A DNA stretch of 64,000 nt from contig CAVZWN010000004.1 of the NCBI GenBank assembly GCA_963779055.1, positions 744,001 to 808,000 of the forward strand. Direction: 5' to 3'. Shown here piece by piece: positions 24,969 through 34,116 of this stretch. Within the stretch, counting starts at the first letter, position 1, and each line of letters begins with the position of its first letter. The notes under the pieces were generated by a model. That model ran no database searches and was not told where the DNA came from. It saw nothing but the letters and a program-made list of their open reading frames with translations. Position numbers and translations under genes: made by a program. This stretch comes from Sulfurimicrobium sp963779055. Its GTDB lineage: Bacteria; Pseudomonadota; Gammaproteobacteria; Burkholderiales; Sulfuricellaceae.

Positions 24969-25502
24969 TTATGCTTTCTCGACCTGGCCGAAATCCAGCT
25001 CGACCGGCGTGGCGCGGCCAAAAATCAGCACCGAAACACGCAACTTGTTCTTGTCGTAATTCACTTCTTCCACATTGCCATGGAAATCGTTGAACGGCCC
25101 TTCCGTGACACGAACCGACTCACCCACTTCAAACAGCACCTTGGGTTTCGGCTTCTCGACGCCTTCCTGAATCTGCCTGAGGATAGCTTCGACTTCCTTG
25201 TCCGTAATCGGGGTAGGCTTGTTGCCACTACCGCCCACAAATCCGGTTACCTTCGGCGTACTCTTGACCAGATGCCAGGACTCGTCTGTCATTTCCATCT
25301 GAGCCAGCACATAACCCGGAAAGAATTTGCGCTCACTGATGGATTTTTGCCCGCCCTTCATTTCGACCACTTCTTCCAGCGGCACCAGAATCTCACCAAA
25401 CTTGTCCTGCATGCCAGCGCGCTCGATGCGCTCCAGCAACGCGCGTTGCACACTCTTCTCGAAACCCGAGTAGGCGTGTATCACATACCAGCGTTTCGAC
25501 AT
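24969..25502 (-). CDS. nusG: Transcription termination/antitermination factor NusG
   Basis: NusG couples RNA polymerase to Rho or to ribosomes through S10. The 177-residue protein starts MSKRWYVIHAYSGFEKSVQR. The NGN domain carries KFFPGYVLAQMEM, followed by TPKVTGFVG. The C-terminal KOW domain reads GESVRVTEGPFNDFHGNVEE. Its ATG overlaps the secE stop (TAATG), so the pair is coupled. Confidence 0.97.
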   Translation of the reverse strand: MSKRWYVIHAYSGFEKSVQRALLERIERAGMQDKFGEILVPLEEVVEMKGGQKSISERKFFPGYVLAQMEMTDESWHLVKSTPKVTGFVGGSGNKPTPITDKEVEAILRQIQEGVEKPKPKVLFEVGESVRVTEGPFNDFHGNVEEVNYDKNKLRVSVLIFGRATPVELDFGQVEKA

Positions 25503-25855
25503 TAAGCCCCCTGACCCATCAGCAACTGAACCATCCACATCAGGCTGGCATCCACCACCCATAAAAACAGGGCAACCGCGATCACCAGCAGGAAAACCAC
25601 ACCCGTGGTCTGCATGGTTTCCTTGCGGGTCGGCCACACCACCCTGCGCGTCTCGGCTACAGATTCTTTGCTGAAAGCAAAAAACTGCTTTCCAGGCTGC
25701 GACATCCAGGCCACAGCCATGGCAGCAGCAACACCCGCCAGCACCGCAAGCACGCGGACCACCGTCGCCTGACCACCTAAATAGTAAAAGCCGGCCACCC
25801 CTGCCATCAGCAGCAGGAATGCCAAGCCCAACTTCATCTTATCTGTTGTCGTCAT
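25502..25855 (-). CDS. secE: Protein translocase subunit SecE
   Basis: SecE clamps SecY in the translocon. The 117-residue product has three predicted membrane helices (about residues 9-28, 33-50 and 85-112), like the three-helix SecE of E. coli. The conserved amphipathic segment FSKESVAETRRVVWPTRKET precedes the last helix. It is followed by nusG without a gap. Confidence 0.95.
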   Translation of the reverse strand: MTTTDKMKLGLAFLLLMAGVAGFYYLGGQATVVRVLAVLAGVAAAMAVAWMSQPGKQFFAFSKESVAETRRVVWPTRKETMQTTGVVFLLVIAVALFLWVVDASLMWMVQLLMGQGA

Positions 25856-25917
25856 GTTTATTTAATTTGCCACTGCAAAGCGGAATATTTACCACACCCC
25901 GCATTGCCGGCTGTGAA

Positions 25918-25993
25918 TGGCAGGCCAGGAGGGCCTCGAACCCCCAACCCTCGGTTTTGGAGACCGATACTCTGCCAATTGAGCTACTGGCCT
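25918..25993 (-). tRNA. tRNA-Trp (CCA anticodon)
   Basis: The 76-base gene folds into a full cloverleaf with acceptor AGGCCAG / CTGGCCT, D-loop AGCTCAATTGGCAGAGT, anticodon loop TCTCCAAAA and T-loop GGTTCGAGG. The terminal CCA is encoded. It lies between tuf and secE, as in E. coli relatives. Confidence 0.97.
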
Positions 25994-26069
25994 ATTCTGG
26001 TAATGGGTAAACAGTAATGAGCGATGGGATTTCTTCACCCATCACCCATCACCGCTTCCCGTAATTTTC

Positions 26070-27260
<1,191 letters not shown>

Positions 27261-27295
27261 GATTAGTCGTCCTTTTCTAGCGCGAAATTAAAATA

Positions 27296-27370
<75 letters not shown>

Positions 27371-27377
27371 AACTACC

Positions 27378-27451
27378 TGGAGCGGGTGAAGGGAATCGAA
27401 CCCTCGTCGTAAGTTTGGAAAACTTCTGCTCTACCATTGAGCTACACCCGC
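27378..27451 (-). tRNA. tRNA-Gly (TCC anticodon)
   Basis: The 74-base gene has acceptor GCGGGTG / CACCCGC, anticodon loop TTTCCAA with anticodon TCC, T-loop GGTTCGATTCC and an encoded CCA. It lies seven bases from tRNA-Thr. Confidence 0.96.
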
Positions 27452-27512
27452 ACTTAAACTACTTATCGACCAAAAACGGCCACTTTATGGCCGTCTTAGC
27501 ACCCTAAAAACC

Positions 27513-27597
27513 TGGTGGTGGGGGAAGGATTCGAACCTTCGAAGGCAGAGCCGTCAGATTTACAGTCTGATCCCTTTGACCGCTCGGGAACCCCACC
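27513..27597 (-). tRNA. tRNA-Tyr (GTA anticodon)
   Basis: The 85-base class II tRNA has acceptor GGTGGGG / CCCCACC, anticodon loop CTGTAAA with anticodon GTA, a long variable arm and an encoded CCA. It is the first gene of the tRNA-tuf-tRNA-Trp transcription unit. Confidence 0.96.
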
Positions 27598-27611
27598 GAA
27601 CGAAGCGCGCC

Positions 27612-27640
27612 ATTCTCCTTTTTTTCACGGCGCATGTCAA
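27612..27640 (-). promoter_or_regulatory. Putative promoter of the tRNA-tuf operon with GC-rich discriminator
   Basis: The minus strand has a perfect TTGACA, 17 bases and GAGAAT (4/6), followed by GGCGCGC before the presumed start. The tRNA-Tyr 5' end is 15 bases from the -10 box. A GC-rich discriminator is the hallmark of stable RNA promoters under stringent (ppGpp/DksA) control, so that mode is inferred. Confidence 0.6.
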
Positions 27641-27671
27641 CATAAGTTTGCATTTCATATCCTGCAGACTC

Positions 27672-28439
27672 TCAACCACCGGCCATTTCCTTGACAACGT
27701 GCCGATGTCGCCGGCTGACTGGCAACTTTTCTTCCAGCCCGCGCAACATGACCGACCAGGCAGAACCCCCAGCCTCGTCTTCGCTGGCGTGGTGCTGTTT
27801 TTCAAAGCCGGCAATGAAGCTCATGGCTACGATGCAATTCCGGTGGATGCGAACAAAGCGCTCGCCAAACTCCTGCTCCAGCGATGTTAACGACTCCTCT
27901 GTCAGGTATTCGTGCGTCAACGTCCGTACGGTCACGTACTTCTGTTCAGCTCTCAAATAGGCAATCTCCGCCACAGATACCAGTATTACCTTGCCTCCCA
28001 CACTGACGCCGAGATGCGCGCGCGGCTGGCGCGACGCTGCATTAAGCTGCATCTGCGAATAAATCTGCGCTTTTTGCAACGCCAGGGCCAGCCGTTCGCG
28101 CCGCACCGGTTTGAGCAGATAATCAATCGCATTCACCTCAAATGCTTCGATGGCATGCTGATCATATGCGGTGCAGAAAACCACTGCGGGGGGACTTTTC
28201 AGTTTCTGCATGTGTCGCGCCAGCTCAATCCCGTCCATTTCAGGCATGCGTATATCCAGCAGGGCCACATCAGCCATATTGTGTTCCAGCCAGTCAATGG
28301 CTTCATTTCCCGAAGACGCCTCTCCTGCCACAATCACCGGAAAGTCTGCCGCACAATCTGCCAGCACTTCGCTCAAGCGCCTGCGCGCTGGCGCTTCGTC
28401 GTCCACGATCAGTATTTTCAGAGGACCTGTCATCGTCAC
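27672..28439 (-). CDS. algR: LytTR-family response regulator, AlgR type
   Basis: This is a DNA-binding response regulator. Residues 8-125 form the receiver, with acidic pair DDE at 13-15, phosphoacceptor D62 in ADVALLDIRMPEMDG and K111 in YLLKPV. Residues about 148-250 form a LytTR domain (VILVSVAEIAYLRAEQKYVT, RIHRNCIV, LPVSRRHRHVV). It overlaps the downstream end of the AlgZ-type kinase gene by four bases, and that kinase gene is divergent from argH. Pseudomonas algZ-algR also borders argH, which supports the AlgR assignment. The target genes here are unknown. Confidence 0.85.
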   Translation of the reverse strand: MTMTGPLKILIVDDEAPARRRLSEVLADCAADFPVIVAGEASSGNEAIDWLEHNMADVALLDIRMPEMDGIELARHMQKLKSPPAVVFCTAYDQHAIEAFEVNAIDYLLKPVRRERLALALQKAQIYSQMQLNAASRQPRAHLGVSVGGKVILVSVAEIAYLRAEQKYVTVRTLTHEYLTEESLTSLEQEFGERFVRIHRNCIVAMSFIAGFEKQHHASEDEAGGSAWSVMLRGLEEKLPVSRRHRHVVKEMAGG

Positions 28440-29449
28440 TGCTTCATGTAAGGAATCACGATATGCACCTGGTAGGTACTATCGCTGATCTGCGTTGTCA
28501 GGCTCGCCTCGGCATCAAAGTGCAACGCCAGCCGTTCGCGAATATTACCCAGCGCCATCTTGTTGCCGCTATGGTGATCTCCCTCATTTCGGTAGGGGTT
28601 GCGCAATACCAGATGAACCTGGTTACGGCTGCTGTATATGTTGACGCAGACCTCACCCGGCTGGGACGAGGGCTCAATACCGTGGTATACCGCATTTTCC
28701 AGCAAAGGCTGCAACACCAGGGGAGGAATCAGTGCATCCTGCGGCATTTTTTCAATATGCCATGTCACCTGCAAACGTTCCCCCAGACGCAACTGCTCCA
28801 GCCCGAGGTACTGGCGGCTCAATGCCACCTCCTGTTCGAGACTGACCAGATTGCGATTGTCCGCCATGAGCACGCGAAACAGATCGGCCATATCCTCCAG
28901 CGCGCTTTCCGCCTGCTTCGGATTGCTGCGTATAAGGCTCAGCACCGCATTGATGCTGTTAAACAGGAAATGTGGCCGGATACGCGCCTGCAAAGCCTGT
29001 AACCGGGCCTCGCTCAGGGCCGGAGAAAGCGCGCGGCTACGCAGATCAAAATAAGCCAGCAGTGCGCCAGTCATCAAAAAAGCAAATGCCAGGTAGCGGT
29101 ACACCTGGAAGGCCCCATCCGCTCCCGTCAGCTCCCGGTCCAGTATATATACCAGCGTGGTCAGCAGCGCTTCCAGCAACATCACCAGCACAATGCCGCC
29201 TGAATATGACGCGCGATCCAGCAGCTTTCGCCCGGAACACAGCAACAGCAGGCTTAGCAGCAATACCGGCTGCACCAGCATCGACATCCCCATCAATTCC
29301 TGCCACAGCATATCCAGACTGGATGCTTTCAGGCCCGCCGCAACCAGGCTCATGCCGTTTACAGCAAGCAAAATGCGCAGGCTCACCCCCAGATTGCAAA
29401 AGTTGGGCAGCGCCGGCGGAGGCCGCAGATTTTGATTTATACTTGTCAT
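28436..29449 (-). CDS. algZ: AlgZ/FimS-type membrane histidine kinase
   Basis: This 337-residue protein has four to five hydrophobic segments between residues 20 and 135, then a His_kinase domain. The phosphoacceptor is H160 in QARIRPHFLFNSINAVLSLI, and the N-box is LLENAVYHGIE with N252. The ATP lid glycines are reduced to GNKMALGNIRERL, as in AlgZ-like kinases. It is coupled to the AlgR-type gene. ATG at 29449 is chosen because an earlier alternative start would overlap argH. The signal sensed is unknown. Confidence 0.82.
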   Translation of the reverse strand: MTSINQNLRPPPALPNFCNLGVSLRILLAVNGMSLVAAGLKASSLDMLWQELMGMSMLVQPVLLLSLLLLCSGRKLLDRASYSGGIVLVMLLEALLTTLVYILDRELTGADGAFQVYRYLAFAFLMTGALLAYFDLRSRALSPALSEARLQALQARIRPHFLFNSINAVLSLIRSNPKQAESALEDMADLFRVLMADNRNLVSLEQEVALSRQYLGLEQLRLGERLQVTWHIEKMPQDALIPPLVLQPLLENAVYHGIEPSSQPGEVCVNIYSSRNQVHLVLRNPYRNEGDHHSGNKMALGNIRERLALHFDAEASLTTQISDSTYQVHIVIPYMKQ

Positions 29450-29479
29450 TTTCCCAATTCTGAATAAGACCCCGACACG

Positions 29480-30877
29480 ATGCAAGAGAAAAACCCGTCT
29501 GCCGCACAGGCCTGGTCCGGCCGCTTCAACGAACCTGTTTCAGAACTGGTCAAACGCTACACCGCATCCGTGGATTTCGACCGCCGCCTGGCCGAATTCG
29601 ACATCCAGGGCTCTCTCGCTCACGCCAGCATGCTTCATGCTGTCGGCATCCTGAACATAGACGACCTTGCATCCATTCGCAAGGGTTTGCAGCAAATCCA
29701 GGAAGAGATCCGCTCCGGCCAGTTTATCTGGTCGCTCGACGCGGAAGATGTGCACCTTAACATTGAAAAGCGCCTCACGGCGCTGGTGGGCGATGCCGGC
29801 AAGCGCCTGCATACCGCCCGGTCACGCAACGACCAGGTCGCCACCGATGTCCGCCTGTGGCTGCGTAACGAGATTGACATGCTGTCCGCCCTGATCCTGA
29901 ACCTGCAGACCGCACTGCTGGATCTGGCGGAGCCGCACACCGACACCGTCATGCCCGGTTTCACCCATCTGCAGGTCGCCCAGCCGGTTTCCTTCGGCCA
30001 TCATCTCATGGCCTATTTCGAAATGCTCAAGCGCGATGGAGAGCGCCTCGCCGATTGCCGCAAGCGCGTCAATCGGCTGCCTCTGGGCGCCGCCGCCCTG
30101 GCCGGCACCAGTTACCCCATCGACAGGGAAATGGTGGCGCGCGAACTGGGTTTCGACAGCGTGTGCGAAAACTCGCTGGACGCGGTTTCCGACCGGGATT
30201 TCGCCATCGAATTCACCGCCGCGGCAGCGCTGATCATGACCCATCTCTCCCGCCTGTCGGAAGAACTGATTCTGTGGATGAGTCCGCGCTTTGGCTTCAT
30301 CGACATCGCTGACCGCTTCTGCACCGGCTCCAGCATCATGCCGCAGAAAAAAAATCCAGACGTGCCGGAACTGGTGCGTGGCAAGACCGGGCGCATCAAC
30401 GGCCATCTGGTCGCCCTGCTGACCCTGATGAAAGCCCAGCCCCTGGCCTATAACAAGGACAATCAGGAAGACAAGGAACCGCTGTTCGACACGGCAGATA
30501 CGCTCAACGCCACCCTGCGCATCTACGCCGACATGATCGCCGGCATCACGGTCAACAAGGATGCCATGCGTCAGGCCGCTTTCCAGGGATATGCCACGGC
30601 CACCGATCTGGCTGACTATCTGGTCAAAAAAGGCCTGCCCTTCCGCGATGCCCACGAAGCAGTGGCCCGTGCAGTCCGTTATGCAGAAAGCCAGAAATGC
30701 GACCTGAGCGAACTCTCGCTCACTCAGCTAATCGAATTCTCCCCGCTGATCGCTGAAGACATCTTCGGCGTACTGACGCTGGAAGGTTCGCTCAATAGCC
30801 GGAACCACATTGGCGGCACTGCGCCGCAGCAGGTCAGAGCCGCCATACAAAGAGCAAGAAAAACCCTGGGGAAATAA
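29480..30877 (+). CDS. argH: Argininosuccinate lyase
   Basis: ArgH makes arginine and fumarate from argininosuccinate in the last step of arginine synthesis. The 465-residue protein carries the superfamily signature GSSIMPQKKNPDVPE near residue 283 and the catalytic-region sequence TGSRNDQ-like TARSRNDQVATDVRLW near 112. It is divergent from algZ with only 30 bases between the two starts, so each promoter must overlap the other gene or its leader. Confidence 0.97.
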   Translation: MQEKNPSAAQAWSGRFNEPVSELVKRYTASVDFDRRLAEFDIQGSLAHASMLHAVGILNIDDLASIRKGLQQIQEEIRSGQFIWSLDAEDVHLNIEKRLTALVGDAGKRLHTARSRNDQVATDVRLWLRNEIDMLSALILNLQTALLDLAEPHTDTVMPGFTHLQVAQPVSFGHHLMAYFEMLKRDGERLADCRKRVNRLPLGAAALAGTSYPIDREMVARELGFDSVCENSLDAVSDRDFAIEFTAAAALIMTHLSRLSEELILWMSPRFGFIDIADRFCTGSSIMPQKKNPDVPELVRGKTGRINGHLVALLTLMKAQPLAYNKDNQEDKEPLFDTADTLNATLRIYADMIAGITVNKDAMRQAAFQGYATATDLADYLVKKGLPFRDAHEAVARAVRYAESQKCDLSELSLTQLIEFSPLIAEDIFGVLTLEGSLNSRNHIGGTAPQQVRAAIQRARKTLGK

Positions 30878-30878
30878 A

Positions 30879-31274
30879 ATGGAAGGCCTTTTTTCGCGCG
30901 AATGGGTAGAACGTTTCGCCAGCCAGTGGAACAAAAATCCGGACATGGTAGAGCCGCTGGCAGCAGCCAGCTTCAGTTCCATCATTGCTTTTGGCTTCGC
31001 CAACGAAATCAACCCGGCGGTACTGGTGGAAGTGAAAGATGGCAGAGTCGAGAAAGCCGGGCTTCATAACGCCGCCAATAGTCCGGCTGCAAACTGGGAT
31101 CTGCGCGCTACGCCTGAACAGTGGGCAAAGTGGAAAAAGGAAGGCCTCGGCATCGCCGGCCTGGGCGTGGCAGTCGCCAGCGGGCACCTGCAATTCAGGA
31201 ATGGCGATTACCGGAAAATGATCCGCACACCTCAGATGGCGGGGCCATTCCTGAAGTTTTTCACACTGCTTTAA
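30879..31274 (+). CDS. Small SCP2-like protein
   Basis: This 131-residue soluble protein begins MEGLFSREWVERFASQWNKN one base after the argH stop, with GGGGAAAT before the ATG. The pattern of AVLVEVKDGRVEKAG, then RATPEQWAKWKKEGLG and FRNGDYRKMI resembles the sterol-carrier-protein-2 fold used by bacterial lipid-binding or accessory proteins. No catalytic motif is visible. It is probably cotranscribed with argH. Its stop overlaps the convergent kinase gene by four bases. Function is not known. Confidence 0.7.
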   Translation: MEGLFSREWVERFASQWNKNPDMVEPLAAASFSSIIAFGFANEINPAVLVEVKDGRVEKAGLHNAANSPAANWDLRATPEQWAKWKKEGLGIAGLGVAVASGHLQFRNGDYRKMIRTPQMAGPFLKFFTLL

Positions 31275-31984
31275 GGAAGATACAAAGCGAAGACGGCGCC
31301 ATTCAGGGTGCCGCCATTATGCAGACGCACTGAACCACGCTTCTCCTGCTTGCGGTGCAAATCTGCAGTAGTAGCGGAAAAATACAGGCCCAGCCCTGTC
31401 CCGCCGCCCCGCAAATCAAGTTTTTCCTGGACAACGCCTGCTGCCAGCATTTCAGGCGGGAAACCCGGGCCATCATCCTCTACCCGGAAGCACAGATAAC
31501 CGTCCTCATCCGTCGCACTGAGGCGGATCTTTCCTGCGCTGAAGCGCAAGGCATTGTGAACGGCATTCAGCAGGATGCTCAGCACGATCTCCCGGTCGAA
31601 AAAACCGTATAGCGCCTCTCCTCCCTCTACGGTGAATTCCGGCGCATCCTGCTCGCCCAGCAAAGGCTGGATCTCGAGCACAACATCCTGCAGCACCTCA
31701 GCCGCTTCGTGATAGGCGATATCGAGCTGGTAGTGCCCCTGGGCGATACGATAGAGCCCAAGCAAACGAGTCAGCCGCTGGCTGATCTGCGTTCCACCCT
31801 GCCCAAGGCGGCTTAGCGCCTTCTGCGCAGAAGCATGCTCACTGACCCAGGGCTCCCGTCCGACCGCCTCCACCGCGCTGAGCAGCAGGAATAGCTGATT
31901 CTTGATTTCATGGGCACTGGAGGCAAACAGGGAAGAAAAATCGAATGTTGCCGGTGACTCAGACGGCGCTTCCGGGCGGGTCAA
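31271..31984 (-). CDS. Soluble sensor histidine kinase
   Basis: This 237-residue protein has no membrane segment and no recognisable sensor domain. The H-box is SSAHEIKNQLFLLLSAVE with H25. The N-box is SILLNAVHNALRFSAG, and the G-boxes are VEDDGPGFP and GGTGLGLYF. It overlaps the stop of the receiver-TPR gene by four bases, so the two are produced together. It probably phosphorylates that receiver. The input must come from a partner protein. Confidence 0.8.
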   Translation of the reverse strand: MTRPEAPSESPATFDFSSLFASSAHEIKNQLFLLLSAVEAVGREPWVSEHASAQKALSRLGQGGTQISQRLTRLLGLYRIAQGHYQLDIAYHEAAEVLQDVVLEIQPLLGEQDAPEFTVEGGEALYGFFDREIVLSILLNAVHNALRFSAGKIRLSATDEDGYLCFRVEDDGPGFPPEMLAAGVVQEKLDLRGGGTGLGLYFSATTADLHRKQEKRGSVRLHNGGTLNGAVFALYLP

Positions 31985-33631
31985 CTCCTGACCCCGAATT
32001 TGATCGCAAGATCTTTGTATATCGCGGCCAGGGTGAGATATTTTTTGTGCTGGGAATCGCGCTGCCCTACGGTATCCAGGTATTCCCGCACGGTACGCGC
32101 CAGCGGTTCGTCCCAGCCGGTCTGCCCGAGATAGGTCAGGATCGCGTGGGCGGCGTTGAGCACCACCACATTATTGGCCTTGAGCTGATCAGCCGCCTGC
32201 ATCAGCAGCTCGACCGAACCTTTCAGGTCGCCTGCCTGAGCCAGCTTCACGGCACGGTTGTTAAGCGCGATCACTTCGCGCGAAGAAGTATGGATCAGAT
32301 CCTTGCCCTGATCATGCATACCCATGCGCTGGAACATCTGCTCGGTACGCTTCAGCACTGCCGGATTGTCATGATTGTTCTTGACCAGATCCTGGGTAAT
32401 TTTTTCGCCCGCGGCCTGGTCGCCATGCTGAAAACAGGCGCGAACCATGTCCAGCGCCAGGGATTCTGGCTTCTCACCTGCTCCGTCAAAGAGCAGGCGC
32501 GCTTCGCCAAATGCGCGCTCTGCCGCTTCCTTGTTGCCGGCCTTGTCGTGAATCATGCTATCCATCACAGCCGCATGCAGCAGGACCTGCGGCGAATTTT
32601 CAAATGCCTTGCGGGCCTTGCCCATGACTGTCAGTGCCTGATCGTACTCACCCTTATCGAGAAAAGTGCGGCTCAGATTGGCGAAATCTTCGGGCTCCGT
32701 GAAAGATGAAAATTTGCCGAATTCCAGCACCGCTTCAAACGCCCCCTGCGCCGTATCCAGATCTTCGTTCAGGTAGGCCGTCTCGCCCAGACCCTTCTGC
32801 CGATGCAAGGTTCGTGGCGACCGGGCCACCCCGTCCATCAGCACCCGCTGGGCGGCGGCTTCATCCCCCAGCGCAGTGTAAACCTTGGCCAACCAGTCAT
32901 AGGCGGACAGATAATTGGGGTGCCCGGCGATGATCTGCTGAAAGCCTTCGGCTGCGGCGGCATGGTTTTCCAAGAAATACTGCGCCTGGGCCAGGCCCAT
33001 CCTCGCCCAGGGAATGTCGCGCATGGCCAGAATGCGTTCATAAACCTGGCTGGCGCCCGCGAACTCCGAAATCAGCAGCAACAACTCGCCCTTGAGGCGT
33101 AAGACATCGAGCAGATAGGGGCCCGCTGCCTTCAGGCGCTGATCGCACATCCCCGCCGCCTTGCGCATCTCCTGGCGCTCCATCAGTTCATAAATGGGCG
33201 CCAGAAAGGTTTTTTTATGCACCAGGCGCTCCAGCCGGGTGCGCAGCACCTCGCCGCTGAAAGGCTTGATCAGGTAGTCGTCCGGCGCCAGCTCGACTGC
33301 GCTGACCACTTTTTCGTAGCCGCGCTCCGCGGTTACCATCATGAAAATGGTGGTATTCGGGATCAGGCGCCGCCGCTTGAGTTCTTCCAGCAACTGCTGC
33401 CCGTCCTTGGCGTCACCAAGCGCAAAGTCGCAGAGAATGATGTCGTATTTACGATGCTCGATTTTGTTGATCGCATCCGCAGCATTCGCCGCCATATCGA
33501 TCTTGACGCCGCCGAAGGTGGTGATGGTGATGCGCATCGAAGTGCGCACCCCGATGATGTCGTCGATGACCAGAAAGGTCTTGTTCTGGAAAGTCGACCG
33601 GGATATTTCTTGAGCCAGGAGAAGCCGGCAT
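31981..33631 (-). CDS. Receiver-TPR response regulator, interrupted by an apparent one-base insertion
   Basis: The corrected 549-residue protein has an N-terminal receiver. It shows VIDD at 21-24, phosphoacceptor D68 in DIILCDFALGDAKDGQ and K122 in DDYLIKPFSG. About 400 residues of TPR-like helical repeats follow, with no DNA-binding or enzymatic domain. As sequenced, the receiver frame lacks a start upstream of KTFLVIDD. The frame from ATG at 33631 (MPASPGSRNIPVDF) joins it if one base near 33588-33589 is removed. That start lies two bases past the cyaY stop. The output is probably protein-protein interaction. Single-copy error is the likely cause of the split. Confidence 0.78.
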
Positions 33632-33635
33632 AGGT

Positions 33636-33953
33636 TTAGGGCCTCAGCGCCAGCGCTTCCCCGGCCTGCTCACCTGCATAGCGGCTGAGGGAGGCGAACA
33701 GTTCGCTGCCATCGCGCGTATTGCGCCAGGCGCCATCCTTCCAGAGATAATGATAGCCGCCGGATTTTGCCGCCACCCACAGCTCCTGAGTGGCCCCCTG
33801 GCGGTTGATGATGATCTTGCTGCCATTGGTAAATTCAAGTTCGAGGATACCGGAAGTGGTTTCAAAATCGATATCCGCACCGCTCGCCTCGATGGCCTGC
33901 TCGATTTGCGACAGGGTAGTTTCCACCAGCAGGTTGAATTCACTTGGGGTCAT
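33636..33953 (-). CDS. cyaY: Iron-sulfur cluster assembly protein CyaY (frataxin)
   Basis: CyaY binds iron and modulates the IscS desulfurase. The 105-residue product starts MTPSEFNLLVETTLSQIEQA. It carries an acidic first helix and the signature FTNGSKIIINRQGATQELWV plus GGYHYLWKDGAW. It is divergent from lptM-lysA, an arrangement widespread in proteobacteria. Confidence 0.93.
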   Translation of the reverse strand: MTPSEFNLLVETTLSQIEQAIEASGADIDFETTSGILELEFTNGSKIIINRQGATQELWVAAKSGGYHYLWKDGAWRNTRDGSELFASLSRYAGEQAGEALALRP

Positions 33954-34005
33954 GAGCGGTGCCCTTATGTTAAGATTTCGCGCTAAATTAACTGGGAAGA
34001 ATACT

Positions 34006-34116
34006 ATGCGGCCTGTTTTGATGCTAGTTCTGTGCGGCCTGCTGCTGGCCGGCTGCGGCCATAAAGGCCCGCTCTACCTGCCTTCTCCTTCTGCGCCGCA
34101 ACAGGATCAAAAATGA
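34006..34116 (+). CDS. lptM: Small LPS-assembly lipoprotein LptM (YifL)
   Basis: This 36-residue lipoprotein is MRPVLMLVLCGLLLAGC followed by GHKGPLYLPSPSAPQ. LLAGC is the lipobox, and CGHKGPLYLP is the conserved LptM segment. In E. coli LptM helps LptD form its disulfides with LptE. It is shorter than the E. coli protein but has all conserved positions. Its stop overlaps the lysA start (ATGA). The usual cyaY-lptM pairing is kept. Confidence 0.9.
   Translation: MRPVLMLVLCGLLLAGCGHKGPLYLPSPSAPQQDQK

Noticed and set aside
31271..33631. A phage-defence or secretion system built on the kinase and TPR protein
   Set aside because: No effector, nuclease, NTPase or secretion gene is adjacent. The motifs are those of an ordinary histidine kinase and receiver.
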